From Arthrobacter sp. SPG23 (GTDB lineage: Bacteria; Actinomycetota; Actinomycetes; Actinomycetales; Micrococcaceae), in the NCBI RefSeq assembly GCF_000876655.1, contig NZ_JYCN01000004.1, positions 124,001 to 188,000 on the forward strand: a stretch of DNA of 64,000 nt. Direction: 5' to 3'. Shown here piece after piece: positions 11,383 to 20,410 of the stretch. Below the pieces are notes generated by a model that did not search any database, was not told the origin of the DNA, and worked only from the letters and a program-made list of their open reading frames with translations. The position numbers and the translations under genes were made by a program. Numbering within the stretch: position 1 is the stretch's first letter; every line of letters starts with the position of its first letter.

Positions 11383-12426
11383 GTGCCGCGTGTCCAGGAG
11401 CCACCACAGCCTGAGGGCGGCCCCGGTTCAGCCGAGGGCCGCCTCCTCAAGCATGCTGCCGAACTCAAGAGGTTTTCCCGGCGCAATTTCCTGACAGGGA
11501 CGGGGGCGGCGGCGGTGCTGGCCGCAGACATGTTCTTCACCCGGCACGTCCAGGCGGAGCGCCGCACCAACAGGATCCTGACTGTCCGCGATGACTTCGC
11601 GGAGAGTTACTACCCGAACGCCAGCTGGATTTTGTTTCCCGGTTACAAGACCAGCTGGGAAGAGGCGCAGTGGATCCTCAACTCGCTGCGCGGTGCCCTG
11701 CGCCAGCGCGGCCAGCTGGCCGCCGTCGGGTATTCCAACGAGGGGCTGGACATTGACGAGATCGTGATCGCAGTGATCGAACACGTGCGGGCGAAGCAGC
11801 TGACCAGCCTGTACTTCTACGGCCACAGCTTCGGCGGCATGGTGGCCACCCAGGTGGCGGCCCGCCTGCGTGAACTGCACGGCGTGGAGGTGGAGTTCAT
11901 CCTCTTGGACTCCAGTCCGTACAGCAAGTTCGACGTCCTGGACCAGAGCTGGTTCGAGGGCGTGGTGGTCCTCTACGAGGGCGGCTTCCGGGTGCCCACC
12001 GTGCTGCGCGGCGGGTATGAGCTGGGTGAACGCATCATGCACAAGGACGAACGGTCCTGGCGCCAGGTGCTGGACCAGAGCCTGGAGCAGTTGTCACCGA
12101 TCGCCCCGTCCAGCGTGCTGATCCAGTCCGAATCCGCCTACATCTACCACTTTGACGCCACCCGGTTCGCCGGCAAGCTGGGCGGCACCCGGATGGCCTT
12201 CATCGGCAACCCACGTGACGGCACCGTGAAGTACGAGACGGCCCGCCAGTCGTGGGCGCAGACGTTTGCGGCCAACATGGTGTCCACCGACCGCCGCACG
12301 GATGATGCACTGCCGGCGCATGCCAGCCCGCAGTGGAACCCGTTCGTCTACCGGCCCATCATCGAGGAACTGCAGGATGAGATCTTCCCGCTGCCTTCCG
12401 GCGGCCCCAGGATGACTGTGTTCTGA
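11383..12426 (+). CDS. Tat-exported alpha/beta hydrolase-fold protein
   Basis: A 347-residue protein from a GTG start. An N-terminal hydrophilic stretch is followed by SRRNFLTG and a hydrophobic segment (residues ~32-52), a good twin-arginine signal. The catalytic elbow is GHSFGG with Ser149, and the following sequence (FILLDSSPYS) fits an alpha/beta hydrolase. The substrate is unknown; thioesterase- or lipase-like activity is possible. It is convergent with the phosphatase gene, with only 9 nt between stop codons. Confidence 0.75.
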   Translation: MPRVQEPPQPEGGPGSAEGRLLKHAAELKRFSRRNFLTGTGAAAVLAADMFFTRHVQAERRTNRILTVRDDFAESYYPNASWILFPGYKTSWEEAQWILNSLRGALRQRGQLAAVGYSNEGLDIDEIVIAVIEHVRAKQLTSLYFYGHSFGGMVATQVAARLRELHGVEVEFILLDSSPYSKFDVLDQSWFEGVVVLYEGGFRVPTVLRGGYELGERIMHKDERSWRQVLDQSLEQLSPIAPSSVLIQSESAYIYHFDATRFAGKLGGTRMAFIGNPRDGTVKYETARQSWAQTFAANMVSTDRRTDDALPAHASPQWNPFVYRPIIEELQDEIFPLPSGGPRMTVF

Positions 12427-12435
12427 ACCTGCGGC

Positions 12436-13266
12436 CTAGATCTGGCTCTTGAGGTCGGCTACCGAGTTCAGGATCTGGTTGGGACGGAACGGGTACGCGG
12501 CGATGTCGTCCTTGTGCGTGATGCCGCTGAGGACCAGCACCGTGTGCAGGCCAGCCTCCATGCCGGCGATGATGTCAGTGTCCATCCGGTCGCCGATCAT
12601 GGCAGTGGTCTCGGAGTGGGCATCGATCTGGTTCATGGCCGAACGGAACATCATGGGGTTCGGCTTGCCCACAATGTAGGGCTCACGGCCGGTGGCCTTG
12701 GTGATCAGGGCCGCGATGGCGCCGGTGGCGGGCATGGGGCCGTCCTTGGACGGGCCCGTGGCGTCAGGGTTGGTGGCGATGAAGCGGGCACCGGCAAGGA
12801 TCAGCCGGATGGCCATGGTGATGGCCTCGAACGAGTAGGTGCGCGTTTCGCCGAGCACCACAAAGTCCGGGTTCTGGTCGGTGAGGATGAAGCCGGCCTC
12901 GTGCAGCGCCGTCGTCAGTCCCGCCTCGCCGATGGTGTAGGCGCGGTTCCCGGAGTCCGAACCGCGCACCTGGTCCTTGAGGAACTGGGCGGTGGCCAGG
13001 GCCGAGGTCCAGATGTTCTCCTCGGGGATCTCCAGGCCGGAGGAGCGCAGGCGCGCAGCCAGGTCGCGGGGCGTGAAGATGGAGTTGTTGGTGAGTACCA
13101 GGAAGCGCTTGGAAGTGTCCACCCAGCGCTGGATCAGTTCCGCTGCGCCGGGAATCGGCTGGTTCTCGTGGACCAGGACACCGTCCATGTCAGTCAGCCA
13201 GCACTCGATCTCCTGGCCGCTCCGGTAAACCGCTGCCGATGAACGTACTTCGTCTGACTCTGCCAT
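12436..13266 (-). CDS. HAD-superfamily IIA phosphatase, NagD-like
   Basis: A 276-residue HAD hydrolase. Motif I is LTDMDGVL with nucleophile Asp26 and Asp28; motif II is LTNNS; the Lys is in VGKPNP; motif IV is GDRMDTDI. The cap type between motifs II and III is that of subclass IIA (NagD, pyridoxal phosphatase and 4-nitrophenylphosphatase relatives). It should dephosphorylate small sugar or nucleotide phosphates in the cytoplasm. An in-frame start at 13266 precedes the conserved core by ~20 residues and is the only reasonable one. Confidence 0.9.
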   Translation of the reverse strand: MAESDEVRSSAAVYRSGQEIECWLTDMDGVLVHENQPIPGAAELIQRWVDTSKRFLVLTNNSIFTPRDLAARLRSSGLEIPEENIWTSALATAQFLKDQVRGSDSGNRAYTIGEAGLTTALHEAGFILTDQNPDFVVLGETRTYSFEAITMAIRLILAGARFIATNPDATGPSKDGPMPATGAIAALITKATGREPYIVGKPNPMMFRSAMNQIDAHSETTAMIGDRMDTDIIAGMEAGLHTVLVLSGITHKDDIAAYPFRPNQILNSVADLKSQI

Positions 13267-13390
13267 GCTGATCCTCCAACGCTGATGTGCCGGTTTCCGG
13301 GTCCCAGTCTGTCATTTTTCGGGCGCAGGAACATCCGGGGCCCGCAGAATGACGGACAGCCGGGGCGTTCCTTTCCGTTAGGCTCGAAGC

Positions 13391-13482
13391 TGGCACCTGT
13401 GTGCCAGCGGCCACGGATCGGGGGATATCCGCGGCGGTTTGTTGTGCCGGCGTGCGCCGGCAGATCCCCGCCGCCGGATATC
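13391..13482 (+). promoter_or_regulatory. Structured 5' leader of the one-TM protein gene
   Basis: A -10-like TAGGCT at 13379-13384 would start transcription near 13391. The leader then holds a perfect hairpin (CTGGCAC / GTGCCAG) and a larger imperfect one (13424-13482) closed by GATATCC / GGATATC, with an inner GCCGGCG-TG-CGCCGGC hairpin. It does not match any riboswitch consensus I can recall. Confidence 0.45.
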
Positions 13483-13535
13483 AGCAGGCATCCAGGAAAC
13501 CCCGGGATGCCCGCCAGCACCTGAAAGGGCCCACC

Positions 13536-14585
13536 ATGAGCAACAACTACAGTGCACCGCCGCCCCGGGACAACCGGGCAGGCGAGACCGGCGAGTACCC
13601 GGAGGTCCCCCGCCCGCCGCAGCCGCACCAAGCTCCTCCGTACCCGCCACAGCAGTTCCAGCCCCAGCCCTACCCTCCACAGCCGCCTTACGCGGGCCAG
13701 CCCCAGCCCTACCCTGAACAGCGCAACAACAAGAACCTGGTCATCGTGCTCGCCGCCGTTGGCGCCGCCGTGATCGTTGCGCTGGTCGCCGTGTTCGTCT
13801 GGGTCATCCCGGCGTTCAGCAAACCGCAGGCGCAGGACAACCCCCTGCCGGCGGCAACGTCCTCCGACGCGGCGTCATCGGAAGCGGCCGAGGAGAGCGC
13901 CGCCCCTGCGGAATCCGCGGCGCCGTCGGCTGATCCGGGTACGGACGGCATGCCCGCCGGGGCCTTCCCGCTTCCGGCCGGATGGGAGGACCTTCAGGGT
14001 CCCGCCAACATTCCGGCCGCCGAGGACCCGCTGTACAACCGGTTTGTCACCGGGGAATCCTCGTTCTCCTACCTGTCCGCTTGGAGCAGCGACGACACGT
14101 TCGGGATCACCAAGGACCCCTCCACCGGCGCCCCCATGCAGCAAATCGCCAAGGGCACTGAAGAGCGCGACGGGGACGGCATCTCCACGGCCTTCTCGTT
14201 CTTCGCCGAAGCAGAGGAAGGCAAGTACGGCAAGGAACCTGAAAAGGTGCAGGCCGCGATCAAGGATATTGAGGCCAAACTCAAGGCCATCCCCGCCGCT
14301 GAACTGCCGCAGCACCTGGTCGGCCACAAGTGTGCCAGTAATTTTGAGGCGTCGACGCCGGAAATCCGGGAGTTCCGCCGCGCGGCCGCCGTCGTGGTCG
14401 GGTTCACCTGCACCAACGCCGGGGGAGACGCCATCCGGGCCGTCAACCTGTTTACCGTCACCCCGTGGGGCACGCCGCAGATGATGGGGGTCAGCGGGCA
14501 CGAGAGCTACTGGGCCGCCAACCCGGAGGCGCTGGAGAAGATCGGCAACTCGTACCGGGCGAACCGCTGGAAGCTGGACGGCTAA
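13536..14585 (+). CDS. Single-pass membrane protein with Pro/Gln-rich N-terminus and extracytoplasmic domain
   Basis: A 349-residue protein that starts MSNNYSAPPP after a GAAAGGG ribosome site. Residues ~1-67 are Pro/Gln/Tyr-rich and predicted cytoplasmic. Residues ~68-92 form one membrane helix (LVIVLAAVGAAVIVALVAV). A Ser/Ala/Glu linker follows, then a ~220-residue folded extracellular part with two cysteines (C about 267 and C about 291 by position). No enzyme motif is recognisable. Proteins of this shape are common in Micrococcaceae and usually annotated hypothetical. Confidence 0.8.
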   Translation: MSNNYSAPPPRDNRAGETGEYPEVPRPPQPHQAPPYPPQQFQPQPYPPQPPYAGQPQPYPEQRNNKNLVIVLAAVGAAVIVALVAVFVWVIPAFSKPQAQDNPLPAATSSDAASSEAAEESAAPAESAAPSADPGTDGMPAGAFPLPAGWEDLQGPANIPAAEDPLYNRFVTGESSFSYLSAWSSDDTFGITKDPSTGAPMQQIAKGTEERDGDGISTAFSFFAEAEEGKYGKEPEKVQAAIKDIEAKLKAIPAAELPQHLVGHKCASNFEASTPEIREFRRAAAVVVGFTCTNAGGDAIRAVNLFTVTPWGTPQMMGVSGHESYWAANPEALEKIGNSYRANRWKLDG

Positions 14586-14588
14586 AGT
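14583..14588 (+). promoter_or_regulatory. -10 box TAAAGT of probable leaderless promoter
   Basis: TAAAGT overlaps the stop codon of the preceding gene and ends 6 nt before the GTG start at 14595. Confidence 0.5.
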
Positions 14589-14594
14589 TGAGGC

Positions 14595-15266
14595 GTGACT
14601 GAACCCCGGACCCCAGCCCTGCCCGTTTCCCCGCCCGAGGAGGAACCGGAACCCAAGGCGGAGGTCGGCGTCGGGCCCTGGGAAGGTGAGCTCCCTGAAG
14701 GCGGGCACTGGGACCCGGACCTGCTCGCCGACGGGGACCGGCGCAACGTGGTGGACAAGTACCGGTACTGGAAGCACGAGGCCATCGTGGCGGACCTTGA
14801 CTCCAAGCGCCACGACTTCCACATCGCGATCGAAAACTGGCAGCACGACCTCAACATCGGCACCGTGGTCCGCACGGCCAACGCCTTCCTCGCCAAGGAA
14901 GTCCACATCATCGGACGACGCCGGTGGAACCGCCGCGGAGCCATGGTCACCGACCGCTACCAGCACGTCCGCCACCACCCCACGGTGGAGGACTTCGTGG
15001 CATGGGCGCAGGGGGAGGGGCTGGCGATCATCGGGATCGACATCTTCCCCGATTCCGTGCCCCTGGAAACCTATGACCTCCCGAAAAACTGCGTCCTGGT
15101 GTTCGGCCAGGAAGGCCCGGGGCTGACCCCGGAGGTCCATGAGGCCGCCCTGGATACGCTGTCGATCGAACAGTTCGGCTCCACCCGGTCCATCAACGCG
15201 GCGTCGGCTGCGGCCATCGCCATGCACGCCTGGATCCGCCGGCACGTGTTCAGCCAGCACGTCTAA
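14595..15266 (+). CDS. TrmH/SpoU-family RNA 2'-O-methyltransferase
   Basis: A 223-residue SPOUT methyltransferase with the three signature motifs: N-IGTVVRTANAF (motif 1), LVFGQEGPGL (motif 2) and STRSINAASAAAIAMHAW (motif 3), which form the trefoil-knot SAM site. It methylates ribose 2'-OH in tRNA or rRNA; the exact position cannot be told. The N-terminal ~50 residues are Pro/Glu-rich. A GTG start follows a -10-like box by 6 nt. The palindrome at 15275-15333 begins 8 nt after the stop. Confidence 0.9.
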   Translation: MTEPRTPALPVSPPEEEPEPKAEVGVGPWEGELPEGGHWDPDLLADGDRRNVVDKYRYWKHEAIVADLDSKRHDFHIAIENWQHDLNIGTVVRTANAFLAKEVHIIGRRRWNRRGAMVTDRYQHVRHHPTVEDFVAWAQGEGLAIIGIDIFPDSVPLETYDLPKNCVLVFGQEGPGLTPEVHEAALDTLSIEQFGSTRSINAASAAAIAMHAWIRRHVFSQHV

Positions 15267-15274
15267 CTCCCTCG

Positions 15275-15333
15275 CCGAGATGGCACTTCACGGCAGTGCC
15301 GGCGTCGAACATTGCCGCGAACTGCCATCTCGG
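15275..15333. repeat. Palindrome, left border of nuclease unit 1 (24-nt arms)
   Basis: Arms CCGAGATGGCACTTCACGGC... and its complement, 3 mismatches in 24, with an 11-nt loop. The same arm sequence recurs at 16325-16383 on the other side of the nuclease gene. Confidence 0.9.
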
Positions 15334-15400
15334 TGCTGTTCAGGACGGCTGCCTGTGGATAACCCTCCCCGGCGGGCCCGCCATCGGGAAGAATTTGGGG

Positions 15401-16333
15401 ATGCACAGGGCCCCGCTTCCCGAACACCTGACGGCCGGCTCGTTCTCCCTTCGCATGTCGGACAAGGCCGGCGTCAGCAGGACGCGCACGGAAGCCAAGG
15501 ACCTGGCCACAGTTTCCAGGGGGATCCGTGTCCACCTCGGATCCGATGCCAAGGGTGCCGCGGCGTTGCGGGCCTACACCGAACTGGACGACTCTTCTGC
15601 CCTGACCCACGTGTCCGCCGCCCGTGTCTGGCGCGTGGTCTTGGCATGGCGGCTGGAGGATGACTGGCGGGTCCACCTGTCCCGTCGGCCCGGATTCAGC
15701 ATGCCCCGCCGGGTCAACGTGGTGGGGCACCTGTTGAATTTCCTCCCCGGCGAGCTCGTGGAGTACGACGGCGTCCGCCTCACCTCGCCTGCCAGGACCT
15801 GGCTGGACTTGGCTTCCATGGCCGGCGTGGATGAACTTGTCATCGCAGGGGATTCCTTGGTCTGCTTCCACGGCCCGGAGTTCCCGGCGCCCCGCGAACC
15901 ACTGTGTACCGAGGCGGAGTTGCGGAACATGGTTGCAGACCATCCCGGCGCCAGGGGAATCCGGTCGGCGAGGGCTGCCCTGGAGTTGATCCGCGTCGGG
16001 GCCGACTCGCAGCCTGAAACCATGATGCGTCTGGCCTTGGTCAGGGCGGGGCTGCCCGAACCGGAACTGAACCACGTGCTGTGGGGCGTGCACGGCGCCC
16101 CGGTGCTGTGGCCCGATGCGGCGTACGTAGAGTGGCGTATCTCGATCCAGTACGACGGCGCCGGCCATGGCGGTGCCGAGCAATACCGGAGGGATATCCG
16201 CCGCGAATCCCTGACGCGCGAGCACGGCTGGCTCGAGGTCCGCGTGTCCAAAGACGACCTCACAGGGGACCATCCCGCCGTCGTACGTAAAGTCCGTGCC
16301 GCGCTGGAAAGCCGTGGCTGGCACCCGAGATGA
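15401..16333 (+). CDS. AbiEi-like / DUF559-type nuclease-fold protein (unit 1)
   Basis: A 310-residue solo protein of the actinobacterial group usually annotated 'type IV TA AbiEi family antitoxin domain / endonuclease domain'. An N-terminal winged-helix-like region (~15-45, FSLRMSDKAGVSRTR) is followed by a middle AbiEi-like part with TSPARTWLDLA. A C-terminal PD-(D/E)XK/Vsr-like core has PETMMR, P-D239-AAY and ISIQYDGAGHG. Gln250 is present where the paralogue at 36613 has Glu252. The start at 15401 is preferred over the upstream frame because the extension runs through the palindrome. The stop codon lies inside the right-hand palindrome. No toxin partner gene is adjacent. Confidence 0.75.
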   Translation: MHRAPLPEHLTAGSFSLRMSDKAGVSRTRTEAKDLATVSRGIRVHLGSDAKGAAALRAYTELDDSSALTHVSAARVWRVVLAWRLEDDWRVHLSRRPGFSMPRRVNVVGHLLNFLPGELVEYDGVRLTSPARTWLDLASMAGVDELVIAGDSLVCFHGPEFPAPREPLCTEAELRNMVADHPGARGIRSARAALELIRVGADSQPETMMRLALVRAGLPEPELNHVLWGVHGAPVLWPDAAYVEWRISIQYDGAGHGGAEQYRRDIRRESLTREHGWLEVRVSKDDLTGDHPAVVRKVRAALESRGWHPR

Positions 16334-16383
16334 CATTTCGCGGCAGTGGTGGCGCGAAACACTGCCGCGAAGTGCCACCTCGG
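16325..16383. repeat. Palindrome, right border of nuclease unit 1 (24-nt arms)
   Basis: Arms CCGAGATGACATTTCGCGG... with 3 mismatches in 24, same family as 15275-15333. It contains the last codons and stop of the nuclease gene. Confidence 0.9.
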
Positions 16384-16444
16384 GCGGGCGCAGGGCAAAG
16401 TGTTACCCGGCCAGTGACCCGAAACACTGCCCCCGCGCAGAAAT

Positions 16445-16464
16445 GGCTAGGATGGGTGCTAGCC
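16445..16464 (+). promoter_or_regulatory. fba promoter -10 with inverted repeat
   Basis: TAGGAT at 16448-16453 is a candidate -10 box within an inverted repeat GGCTAG-N8-CTAGCC. It gives a leader of about 60 nt before the fba ATG. No clear -35 is visible. Confidence 0.4.
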
Positions 16465-16523
16465 GACGAGGTTCACTCCAGGGTCAACACAACCCGTAGA
16501 CGAAATTCACTTTAGGAGTCAGC

Positions 16524-17543
<1,020 letters not shown>

Positions 17544-17545
17544 TC

Positions 17546-17968
17546 ATGTCCGACGAGTTCCGCAGGAACCTCATGGGCCCCGAGCCCACGCTCCTGCCCG
17601 CGGAGTCCGAGATCTACCAGCACCTGGCCCTCGGCCAGGAGGCGGTGGACCTTGTGGCGAAGCACCCCACGTCCTCGCTCCTGTGGGCGATCCTCGCGGA
17701 GGAAGCCTGGGATGAGGGCAGGGTCATCGAGTCCTACGCATACGCCCGCGTTGGCTACCACCGCGGCCTGGACTCGCTGCGGCGCAACGGTTGGCGCGGC
17801 GTGGGACCCATCCCGTGGGAACACGAGCCCAACCGCGGCTTCCTCCGCGCGCTGTACGCGCTGGGCCGTGCGTCCTCGGCCATCGGCGAGGCGGAGGAGC
17901 CGGAACGCATTGAGAAGTTCCTCAATGACTCCGACCCCACCGCCAGGGCGGCCATCGAAGGCAAATAA
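17546..17968 (+). CDS. DUF3151 family protein
   Basis: A 140-residue all-helical protein of unknown function with the family hallmarks LWAILAEEAWDEG, SYAYARVGYHRGLDSLRRNGW and WEHEPNRGFLRALYALGR. In many actinobacteria it directly follows fba, as here (2-nt gap), which suggests a link to central carbon metabolism that has not been explained. The gene ends at a strong bidirectional terminator. Confidence 0.9.
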   Translation: MSDEFRRNLMGPEPTLLPAESEIYQHLALGQEAVDLVAKHPTSSLLWAILAEEAWDEGRVIESYAYARVGYHRGLDSLRRNGWRGVGPIPWEHEPNRGFLRALYALGRASSAIGEAEEPERIEKFLNDSDPTARAAIEGK

Positions 17969-17977
17969 CCGGGTTAA

Positions 17978-18019
17978 CGACGGCGGCTCCCCACCTTTCC
18001 GGGTGGGGAGCCGCCGTCG
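17978..18019. terminator. Bidirectional terminator between convergent genes
   Basis: Perfect 18-bp arms CGACGGCGGCTCCCCACC and complement around a 6-nt loop, placed between the DUF3151 stop and the convergent glycosylase-like stop. Confidence 0.85.
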
Positions 18020-18035
18020 TCTGTGCTTCAGGCTG

Positions 18036-18668
18036 TTAGTTCGCCTTGGTGAGGCCGGTACGGGCCATGGCGTCGGCGTACGCAACGTGCATTTCGTCGA
18101 GGTACTGCTGCTGGCGGGCCTCGGTTCCGGCGAAGGCGCGGCCGCTCAGTGAGCGGACCTTGTAGGTCTTCAGGCCCCGGCGCCACAGCAGCGGCACCTC
18201 GGTCTTGAGCAGCAGCTGGGCGAGGCGGTTGGCCTCAGTGCCGTGGGCCACGATCACGGAGGCGCGGGGCACCAGCGCAAGGAACTTCAGGAGCGGCTTG
18301 AGGCCTGCCGAAATCTGGTCCGGGGTGAACTTGCCGTTGGGCTCGCCGGGGATGTGCCACGGGTGGACGTTCCAGGGCATGACGAATTCGGGGCGGAGGC
18401 CCAGTTTCCACTGCACGCCGAGCATGCGGGTGGCCGCTTCGGTGTCGCCGGCGGTGATGAAGCCGGATTCGTCGGCGGTGCCGATGTTGGAGTACAGGCT
18501 GATGATGCGGCACTCGTCGACGTCGTGCATCGGGTCCACATAGGGGACCACGGTGTCCGGCTTGAGGCTCTGGAAGGTGTCGCACAGCTCATTGACAACT
18601 GCGACGTTGGGTTCGTAACGGCGGCTCAGAAGCTGCTCGCGGAAAGATTCAGTAGCCAGGGCTGTCAT
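18036..18668 (-). CDS. Uracil-DNA glycosylase superfamily protein
   Basis: A 210-residue protein with the UDG-like core: DPMHDVDECRIISLYSNIGTADESGF (family motif 1 region) and a later VIVAHGTEANRLAQ segment (histidine motif 2 region). The family removes damaged bases, but the water-activating residues of classic Ung are not obvious, so the precise activity is open. The ATG at 18668 is preferred; an upstream ATG would add about 20 residues without family support. Confidence 0.7.
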   Translation of the reverse strand: MTALATESFREQLLSRRYEPNVAVVNELCDTFQSLKPDTVVPYVDPMHDVDECRIISLYSNIGTADESGFITAGDTEAATRMLGVQWKLGLRPEFVMPWNVHPWHIPGEPNGKFTPDQISAGLKPLLKFLALVPRASVIVAHGTEANRLAQLLLKTEVPLLWRRGLKTYKVRSLSGRAFAGTEARQQQYLDEMHVAYADAMARTGLTKAN

Positions 18669-18819
18669 GTATTGCTGTGTCTCCTGCGGGGATCGGTGAC
18701 GCTGCCGCACCGGATACGGGCATGCCAATTACGGGCACGCCGGATACGGTGTGGTTTGAAAATGTGGTGAGTGGACCGATTCCTGATCGATCTTTATCAG
18801 TCTATCAAGCCCAGCGAAA

Positions 18820-18851
18820 TGCCGGGCCTGCCGTTGCTGGCAGGCCCGGCA
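18820..18851 (-). terminator. Terminator downstream of the MetE-like gene
   Basis: 13-bp arms TGCCGGGCCTGCC and complement with a short loop, 38 nt past the stop at 18889. Confidence 0.75.
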
Positions 18852-18888
18852 CACGGGGCCTCAAGGTTCGGGAAAAGTCCCTAGGACG

Positions 18889-20097
18889 TCACCATAGCCG
18901 CTTGGTGGCGCGGCGTGCGCCTTCGCCCAGGGACTCCAGCTTGGCCAGGGCGATCTGCGGGTGGACGCGGCCGCCCAGGCCGCAGTCAGTGGAGGCGATG
19001 ACGTTCTCGCGCCCCACGAGGTCGGCGAACCGGACGATCCTGTCCGCAACGAGGTCGGGGTGCTCCACCACGTTGGTGGCGTGCGAGACGACGCCCGGGA
19101 TGATGATCTTGCCCTCGGGGAGCTTGGTGTCCTCCCAGACCCGCCACTCATGTTCGTGCCGCACGTTGGCAGCTTCGAAGGAGTAGGCTCCGGCGTTGAC
19201 CTGGAGCACTGAATCGATAATGTCCGCGAAGGGGATGTCGGTGGTGTGCGGGCCGTGCCAGGAGCCCCAGCAGACGTGCAGCCGGATCTGGTCCTGGGGG
19301 AGGTCCCGCAGCGCCCAGTTGGTGGCCTCGATACGAAGCTGGATGAACTTCAGGTAGTCCTCCAGGCTTGGCTCGGGGTTGATCTGGTCCCAGCTTTCGG
19401 CCAGGGACGGATCATCCAGCTGGACGGTGAGTCCGGCGTCGATGATTGCCTTGTACTCCTCGCGCATGGCGTCGGCGCAGGCGTAGACGAGCTCTTCGTC
19501 GGATGCGTAGTACTCGTTGGCCACGCGGGCGCAGGATCCGGGGGAGAGGGACGCCACGAAGCCCTCGGCCAGCCCGGCAGCGGCCAGGCCCTTCTTCAGG
19601 TTGGTGATGTCCGAGGCCACCAGGTCCTGGCCGGTGTATGTCAGCGGGCCGGCGATTTTGGGCTGGGCGACGCTCTTGCGGTGGGCCAGGATCCCGGACG
19701 AAGGGTCGTTGTAGGCGTCGTTGAACTTCTGCCGGTCCCGCCGGTCCGGAAACGATGTCAGCACGATGTTGCCGGGTGAGGAACGGTGCACCTCGGCGTC
19801 GGCCCAGCGGTCAACGTTGGTGGGCTCCAGGCCGCCGAGCCGGGAGAAGGAGTAGTTCCACCAGGCGCCGTAGTCCACGGAGCTGGCCATGGCGTGGCCG
19901 TACTCCCCGTCGTTGGGGATGTCGATGCCCAGGTCCTTCTGCCGCTGGACCACGTCCACCACGGAGGTTTCCAGGAGCTCCAGGAATTCCGGGGTGATAC
20001 CGCCGGATTCCTTGGCCTCGTTGGCAGCTATCAGTTCCGGAGTGCGGGGCAACGAGCCTGCATGGGTGACGCGGATGTGGTCGGTGTTCAAAGGCAC
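18889..20097 (-). CDS. Cobalamin-independent methionine synthase II family protein (MetE C-terminal type)
   Basis: A ~402-residue protein corresponding to the catalytic half of MetE. It begins NTDHIRVTHAGSLPRTP, has the zinc-ligand region LHVCWGSWHGP and a C-terminal Cys in STDCGLGGR. Such short forms transfer methyl groups to thiols; some are true core methionine synthases and others act on different substrates. The GTG at 20097 is preferred because GGAGAGG lies 9 nt upstream and the family start follows; the longer in-frame ORF to 20232 lacks a ribosome site. No methionine gene is adjacent, and the SAM-riboswitch operon is 11 kb away. Confidence 0.8.
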   Translation of the reverse strand: MPLNTDHIRVTHAGSLPRTPELIAANEAKESGGITPEFLELLETSVVDVVQRQKDLGIDIPNDGEYGHAMASSVDYGAWWNYSFSRLGGLEPTNVDRWADAEVHRSSPGNIVLTSFPDRRDRQKFNDAYNDPSSGILAHRKSVAQPKIAGPLTYTGQDLVASDITNLKKGLAAAGLAEGFVASLSPGSCARVANEYYASDEELVYACADAMREEYKAIIDAGLTVQLDDPSLAESWDQINPEPSLEDYLKFIQLRIEATNWALRDLPQDQIRLHVCWGSWHGPHTTDIPFADIIDSVLQVNAGAYSFEAANVRHEHEWRVWEDTKLPEGKIIIPGVVSHATNVVEHPDLVADRIVRFADLVGRENVIASTDCGLGGRVHPQIALAKLESLGEGARRATKRLW

Positions 20098-20410
20098 TGC
20101 GGTGGTCCTCTCCAACGGTCCTGGTACTAGCTGCTCACTTAATTCCATCCGGGGAAGTTTCCGCAAATCGCTGCCACGCTGTGAACCGGGTGTGAAGCCG
20201 CTCCGGTGGAGGGCGAAAGCGGTGCTTGTCACTCGTATCGGCTAAACTTGGGTGGTAAGAGCCCCGGAACTCTTGCGTTGTGCGTGGCGGTCAGTTGGCC
20301 GGACAGGCGCGGCAGTGGAATTCGGGGCATTCTCATGAACGGCGCTGTCCCTGGCGGGTCACTTCGGTGAACCGGCTGCGGTCCGGCCCGAACGAATGGG
20401 GGAGGATCCC

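Noticed and set aside
15296..15400. N-terminal extension of nuclease 1 through the palindrome
   Set aside because: The extension would translate half of the palindrome and has no match in the paralogue.
15401..16333. Calling nuclease 1 inactive because of Gln250
   Set aside because: Gln is tolerated at this place in some related nuclease cores, so loss of activity cannot be concluded.
20098..20232. N-terminal extension of the MetE-like protein
   Set aside because: It has no ribosome site or conserved sequence, whereas GTG 20097 has GGAGAGG at good spacing.
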